From NCBI GenBank assembly GCA_963377175.1, contig CAUJNA010002846.1, positions 31,001-95,000 of the forward strand: DNA of 64,000 nt, read 5' to 3'. A program made the translations under genes and the position numbers. The DNA is from Effrenium voratum. Its lineage: Eukaryota > Sar > Dinophyceae > Suessiales > Symbiodiniaceae. Shown here piece by piece: positions 1 through 10,640 of the stretch. Position 1 is the first letter of the stretch. Every line of letters begins with the position of its first letter. The notes beneath the pieces were generated by a model. The model did no database searches. It was given only the letters and a program-made list of their open reading frames with translations, and was not told the origin of the DNA.

Positions 1-54
1 TAGGGGAACCCAAAACCCCAAAAAAGGGTCAAAGGGCACTACTGGGGGACCTAG
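1..54 (-). mobile_element. Introner family A, copy A1 (cut by window edge)
   Basis: Only the minus-strand 5' half is inside the window. It ends at plus 50-54 with the family terminus GGACCTAG, which on the minus strand reads CTAG|GTCCCCC, a GT donor. The 3' half lies left of position 1. Confidence 0.6.
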
Positions 55-212
55 AACTTTGGAGGACGCCTGTGAATCACATTTTATCAAGGCCGGACAT
101 TGCCGGAACTTCGGGCCCAATCATTGACATCAGCAGCAGCCACATCAGCCCATCCCCCTCATCTTGTGCGCTTTACTTCGGCAATTTGCATCGCTCGTGT
201 TACTTGGGGTGG

Positions 213-460
213 TCAAACATGGGACCAACAAAAACGACCGCCAGACATCGCCTGCAAACGGTTGGTGTTCCTTCGGGTCCTTTTGAAGATCACCTTGCTT
301 GTTGCTTGCAACATGGCAGACACCTCATCCGTAGCTCCCCTTGGTTCATGAAAGAAGGCCACGAGGCAATCCGTCAGTGATCAATGACTTCAGGTTGTCC
401 GGAGCCTCCTCCTGGAGAACGCGACTGGCGATTGGATTTGCCCAACATTGACTCGAGAAA
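213..460 (-). CDS. Unidentified coding-like block in two overlapping frames
   Basis: A minus-strand frame from 380 to a stop at 213 is open for 55 codons (begins SLTDCLVAFF, ends GRFCWSHV). A second frame, 459-374, reads LESMLGKSNRQSR and ends at a stop within the first. Together they look like one coding segment broken by a frameshift, or two exons whose short intron I cannot place. No domain recognised. Confidence 0.35.
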
Positions 461-969
461 CAACACAACTGCGCGTCCCTAGCTGTGGTTCGTGCCCCAA
501 CACATATCTTATATAGGTGGTCTTACAATGTAGAAATCCTTACCCCCATATGGGTCCTATAGGTTGGTCACACTGGTTTAGACAGCATAGTTGCTGCGGG
601 CACACCTCCAAAGTTCATGCATCTGACAGCATCTTCGGGAGGGTTGATGAAATGGGGACTCTCTTTGGAACTTCGGCCCCAACTTGTTTCCAGCCTCAAA
701 CTTGCTTCACCTAAGATAAACTGAAGCCCAGGGGTGGTTGGGTTCCGAGAAAGGGAAACCAAGCTCTCAGGTCGGCGATGCTCTTTGGGGGACACCCAAA
801 ACGGGAGTTTTCCCTGTGGTTTTCCTTTAAACCATGAGCATGGAACCCAACAGAACCACAGAACCAAATTGATCTGTGGGGTCCCTGTACCTCTTAAACA
901 TCACCGCCAAAGGAAACTCACCTTAAGCACTCAAGTACCCCACGCAGGTGATCGGCCTGGATCCTTCGC

Positions 970-1114
970 TTAATGCTCTCGTAGACCGCCATGCACTTGC
1001 CTTGGCCATTGCTCGCCCAACACATTCTCAGCTTTTTGCTCCCGCAAAACGGATGGTCCTTCTGACGCAAGTGAAAGGTTCACCAACGAACAGAGTGCAA
1101 GTGTCTGGCTGGTT
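970..1114 (-). CDS. Unidentified exon-like segment
   Basis: An open minus-strand frame of about 47 codons ends in a stop at 970 (ends WPRQVHGGLREH). The plus strand is open over 948-1172 for 74 codons, so the strand is uncertain. Minus is preferred only because the neighbouring introners point that way. Confidence 0.3.
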
Positions 1115-1222
1115 CATGGGACAACGCTATCTCAGTTGCCCGGTTTGGACAGATCACCTTTTGGGGCAATGACTAAGCATGGGCCAAAAAGGGGAAGCTA
1201 AAAGGTCAAAAGGTCAGAAGAC

Positions 1223-1263
1223 CTTTTCAAGCTTAGGCATTCTTCCATTTGGTTTTTCGACCC
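1223..1263 (-). CDS. Small exon directly downstream of introner C1
   Basis: Starts at GGG right after the CCAG end of C1 and reads GSKNQMEECLSLK; a GT follows at 1222-1221. It joins in phase 0 to the exon at 1349-1466 when the 85-nt C1 intron is removed. The NQME part is encoded by the element's own terminal inverted repeat, left in the exon. Protein family unknown. Confidence 0.5.
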
Positions 1264-1357
1264 CTGGAAACAGAAAAACATGTTTCCAGTAGTGAAATCG
1301 ATTCCCTTTGAAACCAACCGGGGAGCATAAAACAATTATTCATTTCAGCGAATGGAG
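1242..1357 (-). mobile_element. Introner family C, copy C1
   Basis: About 116 bp with imperfect terminal inverted repeats of the form CTTCCATTTGCTTAAG. The inferred intron is 1264-1348 (85 nt): on the minus strand it begins CTGAAA and ends in a T-rich tract plus CCAG. Flanking exons stay in frame. Confidence 0.65.
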
Positions 1358-1466
1358 GTATTCCAAGGTCTCATGGGAACAGGTCGAATCTCCCAATGCA
1401 GGTGAGGACTTCAAAGGCTTGCCTTTGGGCGGGTCACTTTTCCGAAGTTGAAGTTCCATTGAAGTT
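1349..1466 (-). CDS. Exon upstream of introner C1
   Basis: The minus-strand frame runs MELQLRKSDPPKGK... and ends ETLEYLHS at the C1 boundary. It is open for about 39 codons and continues in frame into 1223-1263 once C1 is removed. The upstream limit is at or inside repeat C2 and is not fixed. No family recognised. Confidence 0.5.
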
Positions 1467-1546
1467 CCATTGAACTATTTCCAGAAGTGATAGATTCCCT
1501 TGAAAACCAACAGGGGGAAAAAACCGCATTCTTGACCAAATGGAAA
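1461..1546 (-). mobile_element. Introner family C, copy C2 (degenerate)
   Basis: Carries the family core (CCAGAAGTGATAGATTCCC, then CCAACAGGGG) and the flank CCAAATGGAA. On the minus strand its 5' end reads GGTCAAG, a GT donor, but the pyrimidine/CCAG end seen in C1 is missing. Confidence 0.5.
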
Positions 1547-1788
1547 TTAAAAGGCTTGGAGTCCAACCAAATCGAACTCGGACAGATTTGGAGGGCCAAC
1601 TTGCTCCAAAATGCGGATCACATGTTGACAGGGAAAAACCAAAAAACGATCCAACAGAATCAGCCAGCTAGATCCCCCCTCTCTTGCCTGCGCGCAACAC
1701 AACCCAATCTACTGGGTCGCAGCCGACTTGTTGACATCAAGTTTCGGCTTCGAGGCTTCGAGCCCCCTGAACTGGGTGCTCAAAACGT

Positions 1789-1955
1789 GGCTGGGCCCCA
1801 ATGTACGCAGGTAATGGTGACCCCATATCCACCACCAAGCCCAGTGTAGGGTCAATCTGGCTGGTCAAAACCCTGGAAATTTCTGGTGAACAAAGGTGGC
1901 AAATGGATGTTCATCCACCCAACGGAGCCATAGGTTTTGAACCATGGCCTATGTT
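1789..1955. repeat. Family G repeat (diverged)
   Basis: Contains ACCCCATATCCACC, GGTCAAAACC and GGTTTTGAACCATGG, motifs shared with the better family G copies near 49.75 and 59.4 kb. Confidence 0.35.
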
Positions 1956-2020
1956 GACAAGATAAAAGCCAAACGAAACGATCCAGCAGAATCCGCCAAG
2001 TTAAGTGGTAGCCCACTCAC

Positions 2021-2059
2021 AACCACATCTTCACACCACAGGCGAAGGCCGGAAGTCCC
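2021..2059 (-). CDS. 13-codon exon downstream of introner A2
   Basis: Lies between a TTTCAG acceptor and a GTGAGT donor on the minus strand and reads GTSGLRLWCEDVV, phase 0 at both ends. It joins in frame to 2213-2373 across the A2 intron. Too short to assign. Confidence 0.55.
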
Positions 2060-2212
2060 CTGAAACGGACCGCTAGGTCCTCCAGTAGAGAGGTTAGAAT
2101 AAGTTGGTTCCAACTTTTTCTTTCTTGTCAATTTTAGTAGGTTGGAACCCTCCCCCTCCCAAAAAAAAGGGTTAAAACGGGCACCGTTCGCTGGGGGTCC
2201 CCTAAAACAGAC
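2060..2212 (-). mobile_element. Introner family A, copy A2, inside a 14-bp target duplication
   Basis: The repeat itself is 2074-2204, flanked by direct copies of about 14 bp (minus strand GCGGTCTGTTTTAG and GCGGTCCGTTTCAG). The inferred intron begins at GTCTGT in the first copy and ends at TTTCAG in the second, so both splice sites come from the duplicated target. A CTAAC branch-like motif precedes the 3' end. Confidence 0.6.
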
Positions 2213-2373
2213 CGCCTGTTTCGGAGTCCACGTGGCCAAGCTGCCCTGCTGCTCCAAGTTGCTGGCGCCGGAGTTGTGGCTCCCGGGCATCATGAGGTCT
2301 CGGCGGTTGCGGTTGCGCGCCAGCCCGCGCCCCACGGCCGCCCCAACGAACAGCACTTCGTTGAAAATCGGGT
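2213..2373 (-). CDS. GC-rich exon upstream of introner A2
   Basis: The minus-strand frame reads DPIFNEVLFVGAAVGRG, then LARNRNRRDLMMPGSHN and ends SLATWTPKQA. Almost every codon ends in G or C, unlike the surrounding DNA. It joins in phase 0 to 2021-2059. Family not recognised. Confidence 0.55.
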
Positions 2374-2608
2374 CTCCCCCGCCCAACAAAAACAAACAGG
2401 GAGTTGGGTTTTCTACAAAGCGGTGTTTCTTAGTGCTTTTCGGTGTTCTCGTTCAACAAAAAAAGGTGACCTTCAGAGTCAGAATCAACACTCAAACGTG
2501 TCTTCCCGAAACCATGTTACCTTATAGTTGGGATGGAAGTCTCCTAGCTCTCATCTGCTGTTGATTCTGGCTCCGTGTCCAACATTATTCTATTTACCCT
2601 GTTCGAAG

Positions 2609-2999
2609 GGCAAACAACATTGCATAGCTGCGCAGCGTGTGCTCCCTTTTTCCAATGGACAAGCGCACAAGCGGGGGGGGACCTGCAAAGCAGCAGGTCA
2701 GCCCCCCAAGCAAAGCCCCTGCAGCTCTTGGGCTGTAAAGTGTCAACAAGCAGGGCGGGCGGGCGGGTTCACGAAGCGGGCCACCCGCTTTGTCAAACCC
2801 TACCCTGTGTCACCAAGTTGGCTGCACAGCTGCGCAAAGCAATGTTTGCGGCTAGCGCAGGCGGACTGCGCCGCCTACGCGCAAGCCCGACAACATTGCA
2901 TAGCTGCGCAGCGTGTGCTCCCTTTTCCAATGGACAAGCGCACAAGCGGGGGGGGGACCTGCAAAGCAGCAGGTCAGCCCCCCAAGCAAAGCCCCAATG
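2609..2999. repeat. Direct repeat R1/R1' around repeat R2
   Basis: A roughly 112-bp sequence at 2609-2720 recurs almost unchanged at 2887-2999; it includes a hairpin ACCTGC...GCAGGT. Between the copies is R2 (2777-2890), which recurs at 3767-3883. The order R1-R2-R1'-(RNase H)-R2' suggests a tandem duplication in which only the second unit holds the retroelement piece. Confidence 0.7.
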
Positions 3000-3089
3000 C
3001 AAGCTGCGCGATGCAGCTAAGGGAGCACACAGGCAAGCCAACCAAGCCCCAACACAGGTGCTCCTCACAACCACGGGGCAGACAAGAGG

Positions 3090-3319
3090 CGGCCAAGGTC
3101 ACAACAGGAAGCTGCGCGCATGTGCGCGTCAGCCAATTGTGCGACAACCAGGGCGTTATGGCCGCATCGGCAAAAATGCTCTCGCAGAAACAGCCGCTGT
3201 GCTTCATTCTTCAGGCCCTAGGGTTTTGGTGATGCCACTTGGGGCTAACACTTGACATTTCTCACATTGCGGGGGAAAGAAATGTCTGGGCGGACGCCCT
3301 GAGCCGCAGTGAGGCCTAG
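3090..3319 (+). pseudogene. Retroelement RNase H, C-terminal half, inverted
   Basis: The frame carries SQLCDNQGVMAASAKMLS and, after an in-frame TGA at 3230-3232, DISHIAGERNVWADALSR. These match the third catalytic region (Asp-Asn, D at 3143-3145) and the C-terminal Asp of ADALSR (3293-3295) of RNase H in Ty3/DIRS-type retroelement polyproteins. The preceding domain is on the opposite strand at 3324-3863, so this half has been flipped. The stop and the inversion make it non-functional. Confidence 0.75.
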
Positions 3320-3323
3320 CCCG

Positions 3324-3863
3324 CAACTGCGCCAAAGCCTCCAGCGAAGCAATGCAGCTCTGCAGGTCGCTTGAGTTGGGGTGGCGAAACCAAGCCGGTA
3401 ACGTGCTCGCGTCCAAGGTCATGCGGAACCAGAAAATGTTTTCAGGAGCAAGATTTTTATCAGGGGGCAGCCACCAGCCGCCGATTCCCGCAACACCTTG
3501 GTCGGCAAAGGCGTCGGCAGCTGCGTGCTTGATTGGCGAGTCAACACTACGCAAAGGGATCGGGGCCTGGGTAGACACTGCGTTGTGGAACAAGCGGGCA
3601 GCAAAATTGCAGTCTTGACTCAACCGTGTCCACCGTGACTCAAAGTCGAAGAGCACTACGCTGACCCGGTCACTTTTCAGCCGCGGGTGCACGAGGGCCG
3701 GCGCAGCTTTGTCCTGAACTACGCAATTTGCCACACTATGGAGCTTCCAGCCTGAGAGCAGGTCAAAGCGGGCCACCCGCTTTGTCAAACCGTACCCTGT
3801 GTCACCAAGTTGGCTGCACAGCTGCGCAAAGCAATGTTTGCGGCTAGCGCAGGCGGACTGCAC
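3324..3863 (-). pseudogene. Retroelement RT end and RNase H N-terminal half
   Basis: A 180-codon minus-strand frame. It carries a reverse-transcriptase C-terminal-like region, then the start of RNase H: AADAFAD with the first catalytic Asp (3513-3515), GIGGWW, and DLQSCIASLEALAQL with the catalytic Glu (3339-3341). The frame leaves the family at about 3324, where the second half should follow but instead lies on the plus strand. The first 33 codons fall in repeat R2'. Ty3- versus DIRS-type cannot be told from this piece. Confidence 0.75.
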
Positions 3864-3883
3864 CGCCTACGCGCAAGCCCGGC
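3767..3883. repeat. R2', second copy of R2
   Basis: About 115 bp nearly identical to 2777-2890, starting with the hairpin GCGGGCCACCCGC. It borders the retroelement fragment on the right. Confidence 0.7.
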
Positions 3884-4460
3884 CTCTAATCCAACCAAAC
3901 CCACACGCCTCATTCCCAGGTTATTTGTAGAATTTTCCGGGCTTTTCTCAAATGGACAGGCGTCGTTGTGATTGTGGAGGTTCGTCAACTTGGACCCATC
4001 CTTCTGAACACAGGCCCGCGAAAAAAAAGAAAAGGGGGCCCGCAACTTCCATTTCCAAAGAACCCGACGCCAGGAGGGTTGGCTAGGGAAACCCAAGGGA
4101 AAATACACTTTTTCAGGGTTGGTTTTAAAGGGAAACCCCCCACAAAACCAGCCATACACTTTTTCCTTCAAGCCCAAAGATTCCAAGCGTCCCACGATCC
4201 GCTGGTCTTTGATCTGATCCCAGGACTCTTCCATCCATGCGGACGGATTGGGGGAAATGCAGCTGGCAACCTCGGATCCGATTCCGCAAACGAGACGAGA
4301 TACATCAACCATCAACAAACATAAGCGAAATAGAGGCCTACTTGTGTCAAAACGGCGTAAACCAGATACAAAGTGAAACCGAAGCGTGTCAAAACTGAAA
4401 TGAATCGAATTGAGACACCTGGACACATTTCAAACGACCAATCCAATCAAACTCAATCTT

Positions 4461-4560
4461 GTATTTGCTTAAGCCCCCTGAAAACAACATATTTCCAGTA
4501 GTGATAGATTCCTTTCAAAACCAGCAAGGGAAAATACACAAACTATTTTGAAGCAAACGG
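4461..4560 (-). mobile_element. Introner family C, copy C3
   Basis: Complete core with GTATTTGCTTAAG on the left and GAAGCAAACGG on the right. No flanking exon pair was resolved. Confidence 0.55.
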
Positions 4561-4811
4561 ACGCAATGCAATCCATTCCAGCTTTTTCGAATCCACTCCA
4601 TGTTTTTCCGGAGGCTACTTGTCATTTCAAACGTGGTTTGACAAAGGCCAAGCTTTTGGGACCTCTCGGGCGGCTTTGGGACATCCCTTAGCAGGGATCC
4701 TTACATTATCAAAGGAAATTTAGTAAGAAAGCTTCCGTAATACGAAAAGTTGAGTCACAAGATCCGGACGCAGTCAGAAGTGATGTCAGCACGGAGAATC
4801 GCGAAGGGTAC

Positions 4812-4920
4812 CTCTGTTCTGCGTGTGGGCTCGCCACGGGTTCTCCACGCTCTCGCCACGGGGGCGGAATGTTGCCCACTGGCACGGCCGCGCAGACTGT
4901 TTCGGAGGCTTCTCGGAGGT
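4812..4920 (-). CDS. GC3-rich exon beside the microsatellite element
   Basis: Minus strand, between a TAG acceptor and a GTACCC donor. Reads DLREASETVCAAVPVGN then IPPPWRERGEPVASPHA. Strong G/C bias at third positions. The composite element beginning at about 4921 abuts it, so the element probably inserted at the intron edge. Function unknown. Confidence 0.5.
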
Positions 4921-5789
<869 letters not shown>

Positions 5790-5888
5790 CTGAACATTGC
5801 AACTTGCAAATGGTGATTTCCCTTTGTTTTGATGGAAGCAGCCATGTTTCAACTGGTTGCAAAATGGAGATCTTTCAAGGAGCCCTGC

Positions 5889-6046
5889 TTAGATTCGGCG
5901 CATTTGCTTCGGGCCGCGGCTGAAGGAAGGCACGCCAGGAGCCAGACTCGGCATGGCATAAGGCGAGGGCTCGGGCTCGCCGGCGAGCCCAGGGGGAGGC
6001 GGGAAGAATCGGAACGCAACGCCAGGCGGGTGTTCAGCTTTTGACT
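5889..6046 (-). CDS. Terminal exon-like segment, proline-rich
   Basis: Minus frame reads EHPPGVAFRFFPPPPG, GEPEPSPYAMPSLAPG, and ends GPKQMRRI at a stop at 5889. Third positions are mostly G/C. The frame stays open upstream to 6338, but only this part is GC-rich. No family recognised. Confidence 0.45.
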
Positions 6047-6531
6047 CGAATCCAAATTGGATACCACATGGAAGTGCACAGACCTCTGTCGCAAGACTAC
6101 TTTCTACTTGGAAAGGGGCTTTGTGCGCTTCCATGCTAGTTGGTGAGAGGGTACTTCCCCCAGGTTTAGTAGAACTCCATGTAAACTTTTCAAAAAACGT
6201 CCCTGGCATCCCAGGTTTGGTTCTGGTGTACCTTGACTCAAAGAGAGTGGGACAAGACCAGGTGTTCGGTGGATTTGCGATGCCTATGTGGACCATTCCG
6301 AAAGGCCAAGTTTGGCAAGGACACTGAGTTTGTCTCAAAATGGATACTCCTTAGGGGAAGGTGCAAAGGGAAGCCAAGCAGTTCGGAAATTCGGAACACC
6401 AAGCCTTGAAGGGAAGGTGCACAGGGAGTTCGGGTTCCATTTTGAGAAACATCCAGCTACCTCGCTCTTTTAGCCTACGGTTTTCAATATGGTAGGCTAG
6501 GGATTTCGCTGGGAACTCTGACCGATCATTT

Positions 6532-6624
6532 TTAGGGCCCATTCAGCGGGCGCTGATGGCTCGAGCCAATTTCCGGCGACTGATCACAGGCAATACTCAT
6601 ACAGTCCAGTTGCCCGATCCCGGT
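6532..6624 (-). CDS. Possible small terminal exon
   Basis: Minus strand GIGQLDCMSIACDQSPEIG, then a stop at 6532. The plus strand over the same bases (PIQRALMARANFRRL) is also open and has an AG/GT pair, so the strand is unresolved. Confidence 0.3.
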   Translation of the reverse strand, partial: TGIGQLDCMSIACDQSPEIGSSHQRPLNGP

Positions 6625-7082
6625 GAAAAAGAAACACGGCATCCATTCATGTTCAAAGTATTCCCCATCATAGCATTCCTTTTGGGCAAAGCAGATGGCC
6701 GGAACCCCAAAAATCGGCTTCCCTCAAAGGGGGTGGCTTGCATTGATAAATTTGAATTTGGTGATGGCTTCCTATTTTGCCCTCTAGCCCCAAGCTACCA
6801 ATCCAAACCGCCCAGGGCAGATGAATTTGGGGATGAGTATAGGTATCTATAGGTACCGCATTGATCGACCTTGGCTTAGGTGCACACCAAGACAAGGTGC
6901 AAGTCTGCAAACTCTCCTTTGCACTCATCTAGATCTATCTGCACTAGGAATACACACCTCTTACTTTGACATGAAGCATTATGCCTTGCCAGAAGCAAAA
7001 CCTGACATGCACTTGTGATATGTCAAGCTGCACAGGCTGACATAGGCTATGCTGAGTATATTCGTTGAAAATGCGGGGGGGG

Positions 7083-7147
7083 GGGGGGTTGATCAAAAGG
7101 TCCGGTAAACATGGGACGACCATTGGTCGGATGGAATATTGATCAAC
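7083..7147 (-). repeat. Family H repeat
   Basis: Begins GTTGATCAAAAGGTCCGG and ends in an inverted TTGATCAACCCC. Related copies lie at 7340-7450, 22548-22640, 44913-45010 and 58110-58275, in both orientations. Confidence 0.5.
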
Positions 7148-7149
7148 CC

Positions 7150-7272
7150 CAACTCGCAAGGAGTTGCTAACTGCCGCGATCGCAACCCGCCAGAATCTCC
7201 GTCACCGTCGAAATCAGTCGCCACCGTCGTCATATTTGGGGGTTGCTTTCGCCAGGGACTTTGGTACGGATA
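7150..7272 (-). CDS. Exon-like segment between family H repeats
   Basis: Minus frame YPYQSPWRKQPPNMTTVA, DFDGDGDSGGLRSRQL, ATPCELG, ending near a GT at the edge of the H repeat. The Asp/Gly run recalls a calcium-binding loop but lacks the final Glu, so I do not call one. Confidence 0.4.
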
Positions 7273-7554
7273 TCAGGAAAGATCTCGAAGGAGACTCTGG
7301 TGAGCCCCGGAAAAGAAAAAACTTCCATCGTTTGAGCGGTTGTACCGATGGTCATCCCATGTTTCCCGGACTTTTTGATCCACACCCTGCCCCAAAGCTC
7401 CCACCTGTCCGCCAGCTCGCTGCGGATCCGTTGTACCCCGCGGGGTTTTGATCAAAGCAGTGAGTGATCTGAAGTGGCAATTTGAGTCATGTGTTTCTCT
7501 CTGGCTCTCTGGCTACATCCTAAAGAAAAACATGACCACTTTTGAAACCAGCTT

Positions 7555-7790
7555 CTAGTAGCCTTGGGAGGCAAGACACGTTTTGAGAAGTTCCAACGAA
7601 TCTAACATCATCCAACAGGAAAGAGAAGCCAACTGAGCCCAGCAAAATATGGCGAATTGATCTTCCGGCGTGTCTGCCAGATTCGAATGCAAACAAGTTT
7701 GGGAGGTGGGCTGGTGTCTCTCCGTTGCGCTCAAGTCGCCGATGGAAAACGCAGGTTGCAGTACACAAGGCAAAACCGCGGCTTGAGTAC
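7555..7790 (-). CDS. Terminal exon-like segment
   Basis: About 78 codons open on the minus strand to a stop at 7555. Reads AFSIGDLSATERHQPTSQ, LADTPEDQFAIFCWAQLA, and ends LLKTCLASQGY. A second minus frame (7520-7807) is also open. Family not recognised. Confidence 0.4.
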
Positions 7791-7945
7791 CACAGTGAGA
7801 AGAACACTTTAGCCTAAAGGACCGGGTAGCTCCACATAGCTTTTGTGGTAAGCATGACATTGATGTCGTAAGACTCTTTAAAGCTGTGGTTGCAAAAAGG
7901 GATGCCAGTGGAAAAGCTCGTCGCGTGAGTAATTAAGTCAAAGCG

Positions 7946-8152
7946 TCAAGAAATTGGGCCAGCGAGTGAACTCATCCGGTCACGCATGTATTTTCGGTTC
8001 GCGACTGGCCGGGCCATCTTGGCCCAGCATCGGTGCATTGGCATACTGTCCGGAGTCCGAACTTGAGCAGCGGGGCTCCTGTTTGGCCCGAGACTTTGGG
8101 TTGCAAACCCAACATGGTCCTGAATCATAGAACCGCTCCCATCCCCCAACAA
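7946..8152 (-). CDS. Possible terminal exon, frame uncertain
   Basis: Two overlapping minus frames look coding: one ends ...RDRMSSLAGPIS at 7946, the other ...GPASREPKIHA at 7980 and holds a CWVC motif. Downstream of the better-supported exon at 8219-8354. Confidence 0.3.
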   Translation of the reverse strand: MLGDGSGSMIQDHVGFATQSLGPNRSPAAQVRTPDSMPMHRCWAKMARPVANRKYMRDRMSSLAGPIS

Positions 8153-8218
8153 CCGCCCCAGGTCTGTCGGGCTGAATAAGTGGCACCCGCCCTAGGGCTC
8201 ATTGACGATGTTGCCAAC

Positions 8219-8354
8219 CTGAGGCATTTGAACGCGTGCGCATGGGGGTAACCGCATGCAGTACCAACAAGTACGGCTTCCCAAATATGAAGCAGGGAAC
8301 AGTGGAAAGCAACCGCAACTTGACAGGGTTGGACGCTTCCGCCGCCGTCTTTGG
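8219..8354 (-). CDS. Internal exon with good splice sites
   Basis: Minus strand, preceded by CCTCTTTCACATCAG and followed by GTTGGC. Reads KDGGGSVQPCQVAVAF, HCSLLHIWEAVLVG, and ends HAHAFKCL. 136 nt. A plus-strand frame also crosses it but lacks comparable splice sites. Family unknown. Confidence 0.5.
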
Positions 8355-8805
8355 CTGATGTGAAAGAGGCTTCCCTTTTTTTTTCCCCCCCCCAAAAAAA
8401 AAAGACACGGAGTCCATCTGAGTTGTTTCGGTGAAGATCATATGACCGCTCCATAGTGGTTTAGTTCAAGGGGGCGGAGGGGGCTTGAGGTGGAGAGGGC
8501 ATAGATCTGGACTTTGTATCTTTAAAACTTCACCTGGAGAGTCCGGGGCTGATCTGGGTTGGAACTTTGGCTGGCTCCTCTCTACGCCACAGGACAACCG
8601 GAAAAAAACGAAACCCCGGGCGGAGGCTCTTTGAAATCCAGCTGCCCGCTCCAGACATCGCGGCCTCTCAGCTTCGAGGTCAATGCCATGCCCCTTGCAG
8701 ATCAGGGTTCACCTTTTACAGCACACCCGAAGGAAGCTGACTCGACTTTGCTTTTTTTTCCACAAGGTGATGCTTACACGCACCCAAGGGAGACAGAATG
8801 TGTAC

Positions 8806-8827
8806 ATATATATATATATATATATAT
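8806..8827. repeat. (TA)n microsatellite
   Basis: About eleven TA steps, followed by GTATATGTATG; no gene nearby. Confidence 0.9.
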
Positions 8828-9078
8828 GTGTATATGTATGTATAATACATAAAACCTGTAGAATAGACAGGGAACCAATCTGGCAAAGCATTTCACCTCC
8901 GATTTGATGCATACCTTTGTTCGCAACCCACACACACACACACCGGGAAAACGTTAGGAACCCGGAAGCTTTGGAGCATGAGCCAAAACTGACAGCTTTG
9001 GGAACCCGCCTCTCCTTAAACCCTCGACAAACAAAAAGGCATCCAGGTTAATCAATTATTATGCGTTCTCAGATCCCC

Positions 9079-9150
9079 TGCTAAAAAGTCTAACTCCCAG
9101 CGGTGCAGTGGCAACTACCCATAAACCCTAAAACCCAGAATCATAGAAAC
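9079..9150 (-). repeat. Family D/F-like repeat
   Basis: Starts CCCCTGCTAAAAAGTC, matching the minus-strand 3' end TTTTTAGCAG of family D, then diverges. A CCCTAAA-like stretch follows. Confidence 0.4.
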
Positions 9151-9262
9151 CAGCTACAGGAGTTTCTGCAGGCACGTGGCCAAATACCCACCGAAAACAG
9201 AGATTTCCTGTCCATTCTCCTGTAGATGGCTTCTTGGACAGGAAAACAAAAAAACAAAACAC

Positions 9263-9394
9263 CTTTCCGGGGATGGCCGGGAACCACCAAGCTTCTGATA
9301 GCCAAACATTCCTCGGGCTCCACCCTAAAGTCTCTGAGGCGCCACACGCGCACGGGGTTCCGCAGCAATCGCTGGAACCTCGGTGCCACTTCCC
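9263..9394 (-). CDS. GC3-rich internal exon
   Basis: Minus strand between CGTGAG and a GTGTTT donor. Reads GEVAPRFQRLLRNPVR, VWRLRDFRVEPEECLA, IRSLVVPGHPRK; 44 codons. Third positions are mostly G/C in this frame and less so in the other frames. No family recognised. Confidence 0.45.
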
Positions 9395-10640
9395 CTCACG
9401 TGGAGCTGCTGGAGTGCCCCCCCACCAGTTCCCAACTTTGTGCAAGAGAACAACCGCCACCCCCCCCCCCCCTCCCACTCCCTGCCCTCCCTCCTCCCCC
9501 AAGACAGAAAAGAAAGAGAAAGGGTGGGACAGGTGGAGCTCGGATTGAAACTCTGCAACAAGTGAGCTCGTTGGCGGAAATGAGGCAAAAGATGTTAAGC
9601 AGGTAACTTGCCAAACAAAAATGAAGGACACCCATAAACCAACATAGAGGAAAATCCGTAACCCAAATCAAGCAATATCCGTAAAACAAAATCAAGGACA
9701 CCCATAACCCCCCCAAAAAAAACATGAACCAAAACGAAGAACATCCCGGGGAAAAGTTCAGGTAAACCTTTGGTCTGGGAACACAGCCCGGCTAAAGGCA
9801 CAGGAGACCGTGCCCTACAACCGATACCCTTTGGGAAAAAGGTATCTTGGTCCGCATCTTGGTACTCACATTTCTTTTATCCCTATCTAGTCTACCCCAC
9901 AATATAAATAGTAGACCAGACCACAGGTACACTGTCAATCTCGGATAAAAGCAAACAAATATACACGGAAAGCGGATATTAGGGGCAACCGCGTCAATTG
10001 TCGAGTCACTAAGCCCAGGTACTTTTCCGGAGAATGGAAGCAGCCGAAGAACACAATCCGTTCATCTCCTTTTGGGCCCCTGTTTTTGGGGCTTCTACCA
10101 ATCTGGGCGGGGGAAGGGGGGAGGCGGGCAAAACCGATACTCAAATCCGACCATGGGCTAGCAACACATTTTCACCCACTGGCATGTGAGCAAACAACTG
10201 TGCTTTTGGTAGCCACCAAACATGACCAAAGCCAACAACCGACCCCCCCCCCCCAAGAAAAAAAACAAAAACACAAGCACAACACCAAAACAACACCTGC
10301 CCTGCAAAGAGTGAAACCAAGGGGAACAGGCAACTGGGCTGGCGGCTGGCAGGCTTTGCAATCTTCGGTGGAGGTGTCTTCCCACCTCAGGCTTGACACA
10401 CCTCCGAAATTTGAATTTCCATTGAACGTCCCATGGAAGCCCTTGGTCAAACAATAGAGAGATCTGGGTAGCCCTGGTAAGGGTTTCAAGGTGGGCGAGT
10501 AGGTGGTTAGCCGCTTGAGATTTTCACCCCTAATAACAAGGTCAACCCCACTGAACGGGGGACTTACAAGCTAGCCTAGGTTGCCAACCACTTACCAACT
10601 TGGCGAATCGAACGCCCAAGTAGGGGTTTGGGAGATATCG
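9395..10640. other. Gene-poor stretch
   Basis: Holds C/G homopolymer tracts (9460-9500, 10245-10270) and an unconvincing minus frame 9935-10144. Nothing else was seen. Confidence 0.5.

Noticed and set aside
7150..7272. EF-hand in DFDGDGDSGGL
   Set aside because: The twelfth loop position is not Glu or Asp and the flanking helices are not evident.
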